Program-made: the position numbers and the translations under genes
Notes under the pieces: model-generated
What the model saw: only the letters and a program-made list of their open reading frames with translations
Databases searched by the model: none
Told to the model about the DNA's origin: nothing
DNA from: Gymnopus androsaceus JB14
Lineage: Eukaryota > Basidiomycota > Agaricomycetes > Agaricales > Omphalotaceae
Assembly: GCA_009733575.1 (NCBI GenBank)
Contig: ML769473.1
Span: 1 to 64,000 of the forward strand
Direction: 5' to 3'
Length of the DNA stretch: 64,000 bases
Shown: piece by piece, positions 54,734 to 64,000 of the stretch
Layout of the letters: the number at the start of each line of letters is the position of its first letter
Position numbering within the stretch: position 1 is the first letter of the stretch

Positions 54734-57700
54734 TCATGACGGTAAACGAGTGGGATCAAGTTTGGCAACCCAAGACTGCTTTTCTTTTAGGTTGGGAGCC
54801 GCGAGAGCATGAGAGTTGGACGAGGTGAAAAGAGTGAACGAGAATTGTTTCTACAATGGTTGTATTGAGTGTTAATACACACGCTCACACGACTTGAACA
54901 CTTACACCCAGTAAAGACTCCTTGTGAGGGTCGCTTTCAACGTTGACGCCCGTGAGAGTGACGATCCCAATTTCTTCCACCTCATTGGAGTGCATATACA
55001 TATGAAGATGGGGTCTTCATTCAAAATTCAAAATTCGTCATGAGGACCAGGAACAAAAAGCAAAAGAAAAACATACCTTTTAAGGACAAACCAACGCTTC
55101 TCCCAAGTGTTTTGACTCGCGTCAGTTAGAATCATGAGATGGCCTTTTTTCGTAGCGCTGTCACTGAAAGAATTGCGTAAGAAAAATGCGGGATAGTTAG
55201 ACACGAAGAGTCACACCTTCGTGGAACTATTTTCGTTTCAGAATTCAGTTTCAATCCGTCAAGAGACTCTGCATCGATGAATTTCTTCGCTGAGGAGAGT
55301 CTTCTTCACTTGGCTCCTGGCTTAAAACGATCTGATCAAAGTATGAGTGACAAGGCGAATATAATGTACAACTCTCACATACGTTTCCATGATGGCCAAA
55401 TCTGCGTTGCCAAAGGGCAAGAGCCTTCTGAAGAAGATGATCAGCCCGCCAAGCGAGGGCATCGGACTGTATCGGCCGAGTAGGAACAGTCGTTAAAATG
55501 ACCCGAATGGCTTGAACATCGGCCGCTCTCTGTTCCATTGAGATCAATCGCCCATAGTCCTCGACTACAGATATTCCACGGGGCTTCCAAACGCCTAGAG
55601 ATTCTTCACCTCTGACATATTTTTCGGCCGTGTCTAAGCGCCATAGGTCCTTCGCAGACCGAGTGAGGGGTGGAGATAGTCGGACTCGAAACAGACTACT
55701 TGATTTCGTCAAGATCTTCGTTGATCCAAAGAAACTGAGAAATTTCGACGGAGGACGGGCATCTCGAGTGCCTATAGTGATAGCCACGTCCATGCTGAAC
55801 TGGACAGGATCGGCGCACGTATTGACAGCAACAGCCCATGTGAGCTGGAGTAACACTCGATGATTGGCAGGAGTCACTTTGTTGAGCAGTAAAGAATCGT
55901 GAACACTGGAATCCCACAGAGCCTGACCGAATAGGAACCCGGTTCCATCTGGTTTGAATTCGGCAGTTTGCTCTTTCAACAGAGGGAGGGTTACCAGGAC
56001 TTTGGATGCTGACTCGTGGACCCGCCCTTTGTTATCAAGCATGCGGACATTACCTATGCGCATCTTGGTAAATTCCGTCCATGGAAACTGCTGGCCAGAA
56101 TTCGACGACAGTGATATCACGATTCGCCTTTGTAGACCTTGGTGAAGAGAGAAACTGCCTGGATCAAGTGCGCCCTGTGATAGTGCTGGGACTGGAACAT
56201 ATTCACCATCGGGTGCTAGCTCGCAGAGTTGAACCCAAGCAACAACGTCGTGTGTCTGCTCTACTACAAAATCTGTTTCAGAGCGGCGCATATGTTGTAA
56301 ATTTTGGGGTCGACTATCAGACGAAGGCGAGCTAGACCCCGAAGATCTGGGAGGGATGAAGCTTCTGTTCCCGCATCTCATCCCAACGCTCCATACGCTC
56401 CAGATATGTCGGTGTCACGGCAGCAAAGAACTCGACGGGAGCGTAACCTTGCCTTAGGTGATTGAGAACCTTGGATGTCGCGACAATGGAAAAGCTTCGG
56501 CGAAACTTCAGCTCCGACAAGGAGGATGATTCCAGGTCGACCGCCGCTGAAGGAAAAACCTCTTCCGCGGAAACAGTGGGGCCAACAAGTGATGACAATC
56601 GAACTTGTAGATGGACAGCAGAGAATTCATTAGGTGCTAGCCCTTTGACAGTGTCAACGGTGAGGAAGAAGCTCAACTTGCTCCCAGGTGGAACGATATC
56701 TGGGATCGGCGAAGATGGTCGTCCGTTTGAGTGTTTGGAGGGAGCAAGAACGACATTGACCAGCTTTAAATCCACACGACAAGACCCAATCGCTTCTGCA
56801 GTGTACCGGCAGAATATCGGCACGGTAGACGTGCAAGATAACCTGCGGGAAACGGGGGCCAGGGAAATGAGAGCGTTGCCGATAAAAGAGTATTCGGGAG
56901 GTGGCAAGTCATAGAATGGCTCGTCGGAGGAGAAATGCTGGGTATAGGACGGTCGGTCGATGTATGTCGTCAGATTTCGCATGCGCTGTAGCTGTTGCTG
57001 CAGACGGTCAAGAGACCAGACATAGATAGCGTTGTGTCGCTTGTCCAACACCTTGATTGCAACTGATGGCTGAGTCGCAGACCTTAGGACAGGATCAGAT
57101 ACATCTCCGAACTGATCTAGCCCCGCTATCGTGTCCACTGATGATGCGGGAGCTGCAAGAGACCCTCCCGAGGAAATGGTGAAGTTGTAAGAAACGTCTT
57201 TGCCTAGTTCCTTGCTAGAAACATCGGATTCAGAATCGGCAGTCCGTCGCAACTAGATCGACATACCTGATAACATTAGCCTCCTTTATGGAGACTGCGT
57301 TTGAAAGCACCACCTCAGCCATGGAAAACGAACGATGAGCTCTCCATTTATCCAATACTTTTCGTATGAGGCGGAGCTGCTTCGCGCTGTAAATGACAGG
57401 TTCAAAGTCCAATTGATCTAGCTCCGTCTCGCCCCTAGACCTGGCGTCAATTAAACGCTTCATTTGCGTCCTCACCAGGCGAAGTTGATGTTCCATATGC
57501 TCCTTCTCGATTATGAGGTCTTCAGCCTCACTCGATCCCTCTGCGGTAATGGCTTGAAGTCGATTTTCCAGATGATTTTGGACATCTTTGAGCGTACCGT
57601 CTCCCAACTCAGGACTGTTGTAGCTCGTAGGAACCTCCAAACTGGTATCGTCCGTGGCTACTTCACTTGGAACTGGACGACCTGTTTCGCTCCAAACGTC

Positions 57701-60700
57701 ATCCGCTTGACTTAGACTGCTCTCCGGCCGAGATCTAAGATGACGCTCTCGAATAGTTTTCGCCTTGGTGACCTTTTCGAATAATTTATTCAGGTCGTCA
57801 TCAGGCAGACTATTCAGCGTTGGGTCTAGTCCGAGTCTGGCCAAAGCAGCCTCCCTCTGAGCAAAAGTCCAGTCGACGTCATCTGCATCTATCGAAGAAG
57901 CCGGAGAGTCTGGTCGAGTGGCAGGTGAACTTTCTGCTGCAGCCGCATCAAGGTCACCCGCGGTAATGCTGAGCTGGAGATTGGATTTCATCGTCGCTCG
58001 ATCCCGCTGCTTTCGGATCTCCTCTGGATTGTTGAATCGAAAAACATGGTTGTCGCCTGAATAATGAATAAGCAAAGAAAAAAAAAGTGTTGAATACTAT
58101 TGATGCTACACACCAAGAATGATACGGAACCCTGTGCGCAGTTTGTGGGCCTAAAGGCATGAAAAGATCAACAGGAACTCCAAAGGATACAAAGTCTATC
58201 GTACCTGGCCCGGGGTCATTCGTTTTCCATTCAAGAACTATTGGGAGCCGACATGAGTGATAATAACCAAAGATAGGAACGCAGGAGGTAACAACATACC
58301 GTGACGCTGTCTGGTAAGCAATGTATGAAGACTTTGCCATCGTTGTTATCAAAATAACAATGCTCCTCCAATATATTGTCACCACTCAGTCGGATAGCAG
58401 CAGGCTTATCACTGTCCAATCGGCCAACCTACCGCAAAAATATGAATGAAGGATTAAAGGGCCACAGATTGGGACGTTCCACGCACCACTGTCTTGCCCG
58501 GTTTCAGTTGGTAGATCAGGCATTCACTCATGAGGGGATCTGCGGATATGAAATTTCAATCAGCGGGCCGTTCCACACAAAGAATTCTATACGCACCCTC
58601 ATTCTAGTAAAGAATTTCGTTCACAACGATTAGCTAGCGATCCGTTCGACAAGGGAGTTAATCGTACCAGATTGACCAAATGAGGAGTCTGTGATAAGTG
58701 AAAGAGGCTTAGAGAGGTGGCAAACATACGACGAATTTAGAACAAACCTTCTTTGGTGTATGAACACCGACCATGTTCTTCTCTACCGAGATACCCAGCT
58801 CCTCCAACGCCTTCTCACGTTCCTTCTGTACTTCCTGCGTCCTGACCATCTTCTGTTCCCAAGTCTCATTGAGACTCTCCATCAGCTTCTCACTCGTCTC
58901 CATCTGTTCCTGTAGTTCAGCCTTTGTAACAGTCTTGATCCGACCGTCCTTGGTTTGATATGTGACTTTCTGCTTCTCCGGAGGAACCTTGGGGTCAAAA
59001 GTATCTTCGCCACTGGAACCGGACACCCTGGCTAAGTAAAGCGCACAAGTCATGAGCCAAAAGCCAGATACTGAATGCAGGATCCGACAAACCTCTAAGC
59101 ATCTCCAATTCCTCTTTGAGCTCGCGCACAAGCTTCGCATTTGGATCCTCGTTGACCACTGCTTTGTTCCTAATCTTCTTTGCTTGATCAGCATACCGAA
59201 GAGTACTTAGCGTCTCTTCGTAGTCAGCTGGAGCTATAGCTGCGATCATGGCTGTTTTGGAGTTCCCACCAAGACTGTCTTTCAATAGCCAAGTTAAAAC
59301 CTGGAAATACAATCAGAAATTGGAACCGAAAACCACGCTTAAAACTTACCGAATCACGATATGGTACAAACTCCTCCGCTTTGCCCTTCTTTCCTTTCTT
59401 TGTGTCCCCAGAGCTCGCTATGGCAAGGGAGGAGATGACCTTTCCCAGCGTGGTTAAAGACTTGTTGATATTAGCTCCTTCCTTCAATCGCTGCCCGGTT
59501 GCTCCAGTGGAGTTTGCTCGTTCAGATCCAGCCAAATCTACCAAGCTAATTCGTGACACTTTTTCAGTGTCTAGGTTCGTGTCCGCGTCGTGTCGTTTCA
59601 TGGTCAGGAGGAGGGTGAACACCGCATGAGAACGCGATGAGCTATGAAAGGACGTTAGGTTGTGAATAACGTTCGTGTAGATGAACTTCGTACGTTTCGT
59701 TCATGTTGGTCGCGGCGACCGTTCGTGCTTTGTTTCCCTCGTCCATAAGTGTCATCATTTCATCGTAGTTGCTTACTACCAGTTTAGAGAGATCTTCTAC
59801 ATATGGACCCAAGCTCGGGTGTTCTCGCACTCGAAGATTACCGGTGTTTTTCGGATTGAGTAGGTCCCGCACTTTCTCGTTGTAAATCTTGAATGAGAAT
59901 ATAAGACCAAGTCGAAAGGGGAAAGATGAAAATGTGTACTTCGATATAAGAAACTTCAACAGTAAAGTTGATATTAGGATCCTTGGCCCTGCGATCTTCG
60001 ACCCGTACAAAGAGTTCCGAACAAGTCAGGGGAATAATACCCTTGTCGGCACCGTCTAGAGGATGTGTTGAGGAGAGAAAACGAGGCAATTCAACTCAAA
60101 CACTTACATCCCATCATACTGCAAGTAATAAATGAGTTTGAGGCGTTGGACGCAGCAAACGAACACGCACCTATATGATTTTCCGGAACCTTATGATACT
60201 GGTCGGTAAAAGTGACAATGAGAAAGAAGTAACCATACCGGTTTGCCCATCTAAAACTTGGTGTTAGAAGTAAGCTTAATAGGAAAACAACTGGAACTCA
60301 CAAGCTAAAATACACGCATTAAACCCCGCAAATCCATGGTCCAGTAATTCCTTTCCCAAATCATCGTAAAGCGTTTCCTGTGAGCAATATCCAGGTTCAT
60401 CCCTCGGCCCCGCAGACCAGTAACTTTTATCAAAACTAAAGGCCATCGTCTTCCTCTCTGTCGCACGTTTAGCATCTTGTGATGAACCGACTTCTGGTGG
60501 ATCCAAGAAGGTTTGGTTGCCAGACATGCGGATAAGTGGCTTTGCACCGCGCGCAAGCTCTAAAGACAATGATTATTGAAGCGTTGGACCATTATCCAGC
60601 AGAAATCGAGCGCATACCACGAGAGTTCAGCGGTCTGCAACGGACCACGACCTGGAAAAAAGGTGTTCAAGAAGCGCACCAATTGCCCAATAAACCATTA

Positions 60701-60735
60701 CCTACCTTGATGTTACCATCTCCAGCCTCCGCCAT
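54734..60735 (-). CDS. Kinesin-3 motor (KIF1/Unc-104 type) with FHA and PH domains
   Basis: Microtubule plus-end motor for vesicle and early-endosome transport. The start at 60735 reads [10 protein letters not shown], then [20 protein letters not shown]. The nucleotide site is split over small exons: GQTG|SGKSY|SMMG. Switch I reads [15 protein letters not shown], switch [22 protein letters not shown]. The neck follows [20 protein letters not shown], and then a coiled coil ([20 protein letters not shown]). The FHA domain spans [20 protein letters not shown] to [23 protein letters not shown]1B/DUF3694-type middle region comes next. A C-terminal PH domain ([20 protein letters not shown], then [14 protein letters not shown]) ends KLDPTRLPS. 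About 1,550 residues, full length, no frame break seen. Divergent from the macrodomain gene, with only 165 bp between ATGs. Confidence 0.93.
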
Positions 60736-60900
60736 ATCTAAAGTCTAGCGTGTAGGTGAAAGGCAGTTTTCCTCCTGCCTCTGAAATAATTTCAAGTAGA
60801 ATAATGGACAATGTGGGGGTCAGAGTTGAAAAGCGAGTTTCTCAGGCGCGCTTGACGACAAGTGATTGGCGCCTATTGCTTCTTTTAGCCATCACTGTAC

Positions 60901-62646
60901 ATGGACCAACCTTTGGGAAAGATCGCTCAGGTAGCTCTTGATACAGCGCTTCTACATCTCTATACACTGTCTCCTCATAAACTACAGCATTTCAAAAAAT
61001 TGTCGCTTTTTAAACAGCTCCTGACTACGCGCCCCGCAGATCCATTTGACTCGGATGTTCTCGACGCTATCGAAACAGTTATAAAATACACCAACAATCT
61101 ACGACCTCTCACATCAGCCAACGACATTCGTACTATTAGTCTGAACGGCTCATATCCTCCCAAAATCGCGTTGTGGAAGGGGGATATTACTACCCTTTAT
61201 TGTACGGCCATCGTGAATGCAGCTAATTCTGCACTACTTGGGTGCTTCAAGCCGAATCATCCGTGCATCGATAACGCTATTCACGCTATTGCTGGCCCAC
61301 GACTGCGTCAAAAGTGCGCCGAGATCGTAAACGCACTGCCTGATGGCGAGGAAGTTACCGGGAGCGTGAAGGTTACTCCTGGGTATCTGCTCCCTGCTCG
61401 ATACGTCCTTCATACAGTGGGACCTATCGTTCGTGGACATGAGCCCGATGAAGAGGACAGGGAAGAGCTGAAAAGCTGCTATCGATCTTGTCTTGCTGCG
61501 ACCGAGGAGCTCAAAGCTGGTGACAATGGTACCAAGACGGTAGCATTCTGCTGCATCTCTACCGGCATGTTTGGTTATCCTGCACGACTAGCCACTCCCG
61601 TGGCCGTTGCAACCGTACTAGAGTATTTTACTGCTCACCCCAATAGTACAATCGATCGAGTCATTTTCAACGTGTTTTCAGATGCAGACTACAATCTCTA
61701 CCTCGAGCACTTTCAAACATTGTCTTTTAATCCCAATTTAACCATTCCTTCTCCTCCAAAACCTTATTGTGAACCAGTAGTAAAGGCTTTATCCCTCCTG
61801 TCATCTGCCGATGCTCTATTGATATTCGCGGGTGCCGGTCTCAGCGCCTCCTGTGGGCTTGATTACACATCGACGAAACTATTCGAGGAGCGTTTTGGAC
61901 AAACATCCCTTCGTACAGGTGCTTTATGCCTATACGACATTTTCGGTATGGAGTTCCCTTCTGAACTCGACAAATGGGGCTACTACTTTACCCATCTCAC
62001 CGTTGTCGGGAATTGGCCCTTGCACGATCCACCCGTATACGATAATCTCAAGACTATCGCCTCGTCGTTCAACGACAACTGGTTTGTACGTACGAGCAAC
62101 GCTGACGGTCTCTTCAGACGACACGGATTTCCCGCAGATCGACTCTCGACCCCACAAGGTGATTATACCTGGCTCCAGTGTGTTGCAAATTGCACACCAG
62201 AGAGTGTTTTCCCTTCTCAGCCATGTTTAGACGCTGCGAAACCATACCTAGACCTGCACAATCAAACACTTTCTCACGAAGACGCCATACCCAAGTGCCC
62301 AAAATGCACAGGAGAAATGTTCATTTGCGTAAGAGCCAACGATAGCTTTAATGATATTCGCTTTCGTGAAGGGGAGCAACACTATGCTCAGTTTTTGGAG
62401 ATGTGCAAGAGCTCGGGGAAGCGGTTGGTTGTTCTGGAGATTGGAGCTGGTTGGAATACGCCGGGTGTTCTCAGACGGATTAGTGAAGAATTAGTTGAGG
62501 CGGATGCTGCGAGTCTGGTTAGGATTGGAATCAAAGGCAGTGAACTCGTACCTTGGGGGTTGGATGGCGCAGTGGGAATCGAGGGAGATGCTAAAAAGGT
62601 GGTGGAAATGCTCCTTACGGGTCTAGATAATAAATCTGTGAATTGA
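60901..62646 (+). CDS. Macrodomain (zinc type) fused to class M-like sirtuin
   Basis: Single intact exon, 581 residues. Residues 1-80 are helical. Residues about 85-265 form a macrodomain: WKGDITTLYCTAIVNAANSA, then GCFKPNHPCIDNAIH with Cys115, His120 and Cys122, the zinc-ligand pattern of zinc-dependent macrodomains, and CISTGMFGYPARLA for phosphate binding. Residues about 300-575 form a sirtuin: FAGAGLSASCGLDYTS for NAD, then VRTSNADGLFRRHGF. There the classical catalytic His (NxDGLH) is Phe, as in class M sirtuins that act as ADP-ribosyltransferases. CPKC (466-469) and Cys residues around 427-431 may form the zinc ribbon. IGAGWNTPGVLRR closes the Rossmann fold. In bacteria these two functions are usually separate neighbouring genes. 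ADP-ribosyl transfer plus reversal is inferred, not shown. Confidence 0.9.
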   Translation: MDQPLGKIAQVALDTALLHLYTLSPHKLQHFKKLSLFKQLLTTRPADPFDSDVLDAIETVIKYTNNLRPLTSANDIRTISLNGSYPPKIALWKGDITTLYCTAIVNAANSALLGCFKPNHPCIDNAIHAIAGPRLRQKCAEIVNALPDGEEVTGSVKVTPGYLLPARYVLHTVGPIVRGHEPDEEDREELKSCYRSCLAATEELKAGDNGTKTVAFCCISTGMFGYPARLATPVAVATVLEYFTAHPNSTIDRVIFNVFSDADYNLYLEHFQTLSFNPNLTIPSPPKPYCEPVVKALSLLSSADALLIFAGAGLSASCGLDYTSTKLFEERFGQTSLRTGALCLYDIFGMEFPSELDKWGYYFTHLTVVGNWPLHDPPVYDNLKTIASSFNDNWFVRTSNADGLFRRHGFPADRLSTPQGDYTWLQCVANCTPESVFPSQPCLDAAKPYLDLHNQTLSHEDAIPKCPKCTGEMFICVRANDSFNDIRFREGEQHYAQFLEMCKSSGKRLVVLEIGAGWNTPGVLRRISEELVEADAASLVRIGIKGSELVPWGLDGAVGIEGDAKKVVEMLLTGLDNKSVN

Positions 62647-62792
62647 ATTATGAATATCCTTTCTCGTGTCCGGTTTGAGGTCCGGTCCAAGCAGTTCCTA
62701 CGAACACATAAAAGGCAATCTCGCGTGGCATTAATCTTAACGCGTGGTCACCCTTTGTCTGGCATAATCTTCTTACATACCACCAGCACAGA

Positions 62793-64000
62793 ATGTCTGA
62801 GAACAGCTTCCAGAACGAAAACGACGAAGACAACCAGTGGGGTGATTGGGAAGGGGAAGACGACGAATCGGAGGAGTAAGAAACATCTATAATAAGTATT
62901 TTAAGCCCTTCCGCTGATACTCTTTGACAGAGAATACTACTCAAATGGAGGCCGCCGCCCATCCCGCCGTTCAATTCCGGGAGCTTCGATACCCATGTCT
63001 GGCACCAGTGCTGTCTCCTCCACTAGACTTCGAGGAGGCAGACAAAGTCTCAACATGCTCGAGACTTATTGCCCAAAATGGACTTTTTGGGATGGAATTC
63101 GAGAGCTCGTCCAGAATTGGCGAGATGGGTTGCTCAAAAACGGAGGGTCGTTCGACGATGTGGAGATCACAGAAAGTGTCAAAGCTGCGAAAATCACTTT
63201 CTGGGCGAAACGGAATGGGCTTACTTTAGGACGAATTGTCTTCACTCCCCCGAAACCAACTCCTAACCCCGCCGAACCAAGCAAATCCAACGCTCCCAAA
63301 CACACATCCGCTAAAACAAAAGGCAAACTAGAAATCATCAATAATGGCGTTTCTCTGACAAGGGACAACCTCGCCTTGGGCGTTGACAGCAAACGCTCAA
63401 ACAAGAAGTCCATTGGAGGACATGGAGAGGGCATGAAAGTCGGTGAGTACATGAAATTCTGTTGCAGCTAAAACTCATCTTTCCGAATACAGGTGTGAAC
63501 GTTCTCATGCGCGACAATCGATGCAAAGTCACCTACACCACTAATTCAGAAAAGTGGAAATTCTATTATGAGGAAAGGAAAAATCGCATGCTTCATGTGC
63601 AGTTCGTACCAGACTCCAAAAACAAAGCAGCAGAGAAAGAGACTATTACCAAAGTGGTCATCGAAGGTTTGGACCAGGACCTGAAACTTGATGATATTGG
63701 ACTCGATAGATTCTTGTTTCTCCGTAAATCATCGGGGACGACTCTACCTTCTGAATCAGCCAACTCCGTGAAGTCCAATGGCTACCTTATCCTTGACGGT
63801 CCCTTCCAGCATTGTATCTTCATCGCTGGCATATTTCTTCACAGAAAACAATCAGAAACCGGCTTTCATTATGGTTACTGTTTACCCATAGGTATTGCCA
63901 TAAATCGAGATCGCACTTTGGTCGATGATGAGGCGACGTTGTCGCAATACACATTTGCTCTGTGGAAAATTGCTTTCGAATCTGCTGATTCTTCAAACGC
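62793..64000 (+). CDS. GHKL/Hsp90-like ATPase-domain protein, runs off the right edge
   Basis: The start at 62793 gives an acidic N-terminus (MSENSFQNENDEDNQWGDWE). An intron follows (donor gtaaga), then EYYSNGGRRPSRRSI and a basic stretch. The N-box reads WDGIRELVQNWRDGLL, the ATP/Mg site of GHKL ATPases (usually ExxxNxxDA). After an insert comes the glycine box KKSIGGHGEGMKVG, interrupted by an intron right after MKV, then VNVLMRDNRCKVTYTTNS. The pattern resembles an uncharacterised Agaricomycete GHKL group rather than Hsp90, MutL or typical MORC proteins. The frame is open to base 64000. Partner and role are unknown; an energy-dependent conformational or chromatin role is only a guess. Confidence 0.78.

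Overview
This is nuclear DNA from a filamentous basidiomycete, most likely an Agaricomycete. Genes are packed on both strands and carry many short introns (about 45-65 nt, GT-AG). The gene set fits that group: a fungal NACHT-type NLR, secreted heme-thiolate peroxygenases, several MYND proteins, a long-tailed eisosome protein and fungal kinase-like relics. No rRNA, tRNA, CRISPR array or prokaryotic operon was seen.

Layout. 1-2408 (-): NLR P-loop NTPase running off the left edge. 2886-6257 (-): nuclear cap-binding protein NCBP1. 7232-16280 (+): three tandem unspecific-peroxygenase (UPO) copies, two intact and one broken. They sit inside a repeated block that also copied the 5' end of NCBP1 and the promoter of the next gene. 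16746-19633 (+): PIL1/LSP1-type eisosome gene. 20033-22497 (+): concentrative nucleoside transporter. 22.5-26.3 kb: a small secreted protein gene among MITE-like elements, a Tc1-type relic and a kinase-like relic. 26487-29720 (-): mitochondrial RNB exoribonuclease. 29913-31947 (-): CYP51/ERG11. 32560-34072 (-): FAD monooxygenase. 34636-38710: a cluster of three MYND genes, one of them decayed. 38847-40778 (+): NOP56. 41202-43572 (-): Thi9-like transporter with a TPP riboswitch in its first intron. 43818-48267 (-): eIF5B. 48444-49340 (+): ARL2. 51663-53611 (+): cyclopropane-fatty-acid synthase. 54734-60735 (-): kinesin-3 with FHA and PH domains. 60901-62646 (+): macrodomain-sirtuin fusion. 62793 to the right edge (+): GHKL ATPase-like gene.

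The strongest signals are four. First, the intronic TPP riboswitch ties an APC-family transporter to thiamine supply. Second, a zinc-type macrodomain is fused to a class M-like sirtuin in one intact exon, which suggests a single-chain ADP-ribosylation write/erase enzyme. Third, the NCBP1-UPO-PIL1 interval has been triplicated, leaving readable breakpoints. Fourth, one-base insertions and deletions interrupt several conserved genes (NLR, NCBP1, PIL1, CNT, RNB, NOP56, CFA synthase). These look like residual assembly errors and limit how far any pseudogene call can be trusted.

All exon joins were made by eye from protein-family conservation and GT-AG signals, without transcript data.
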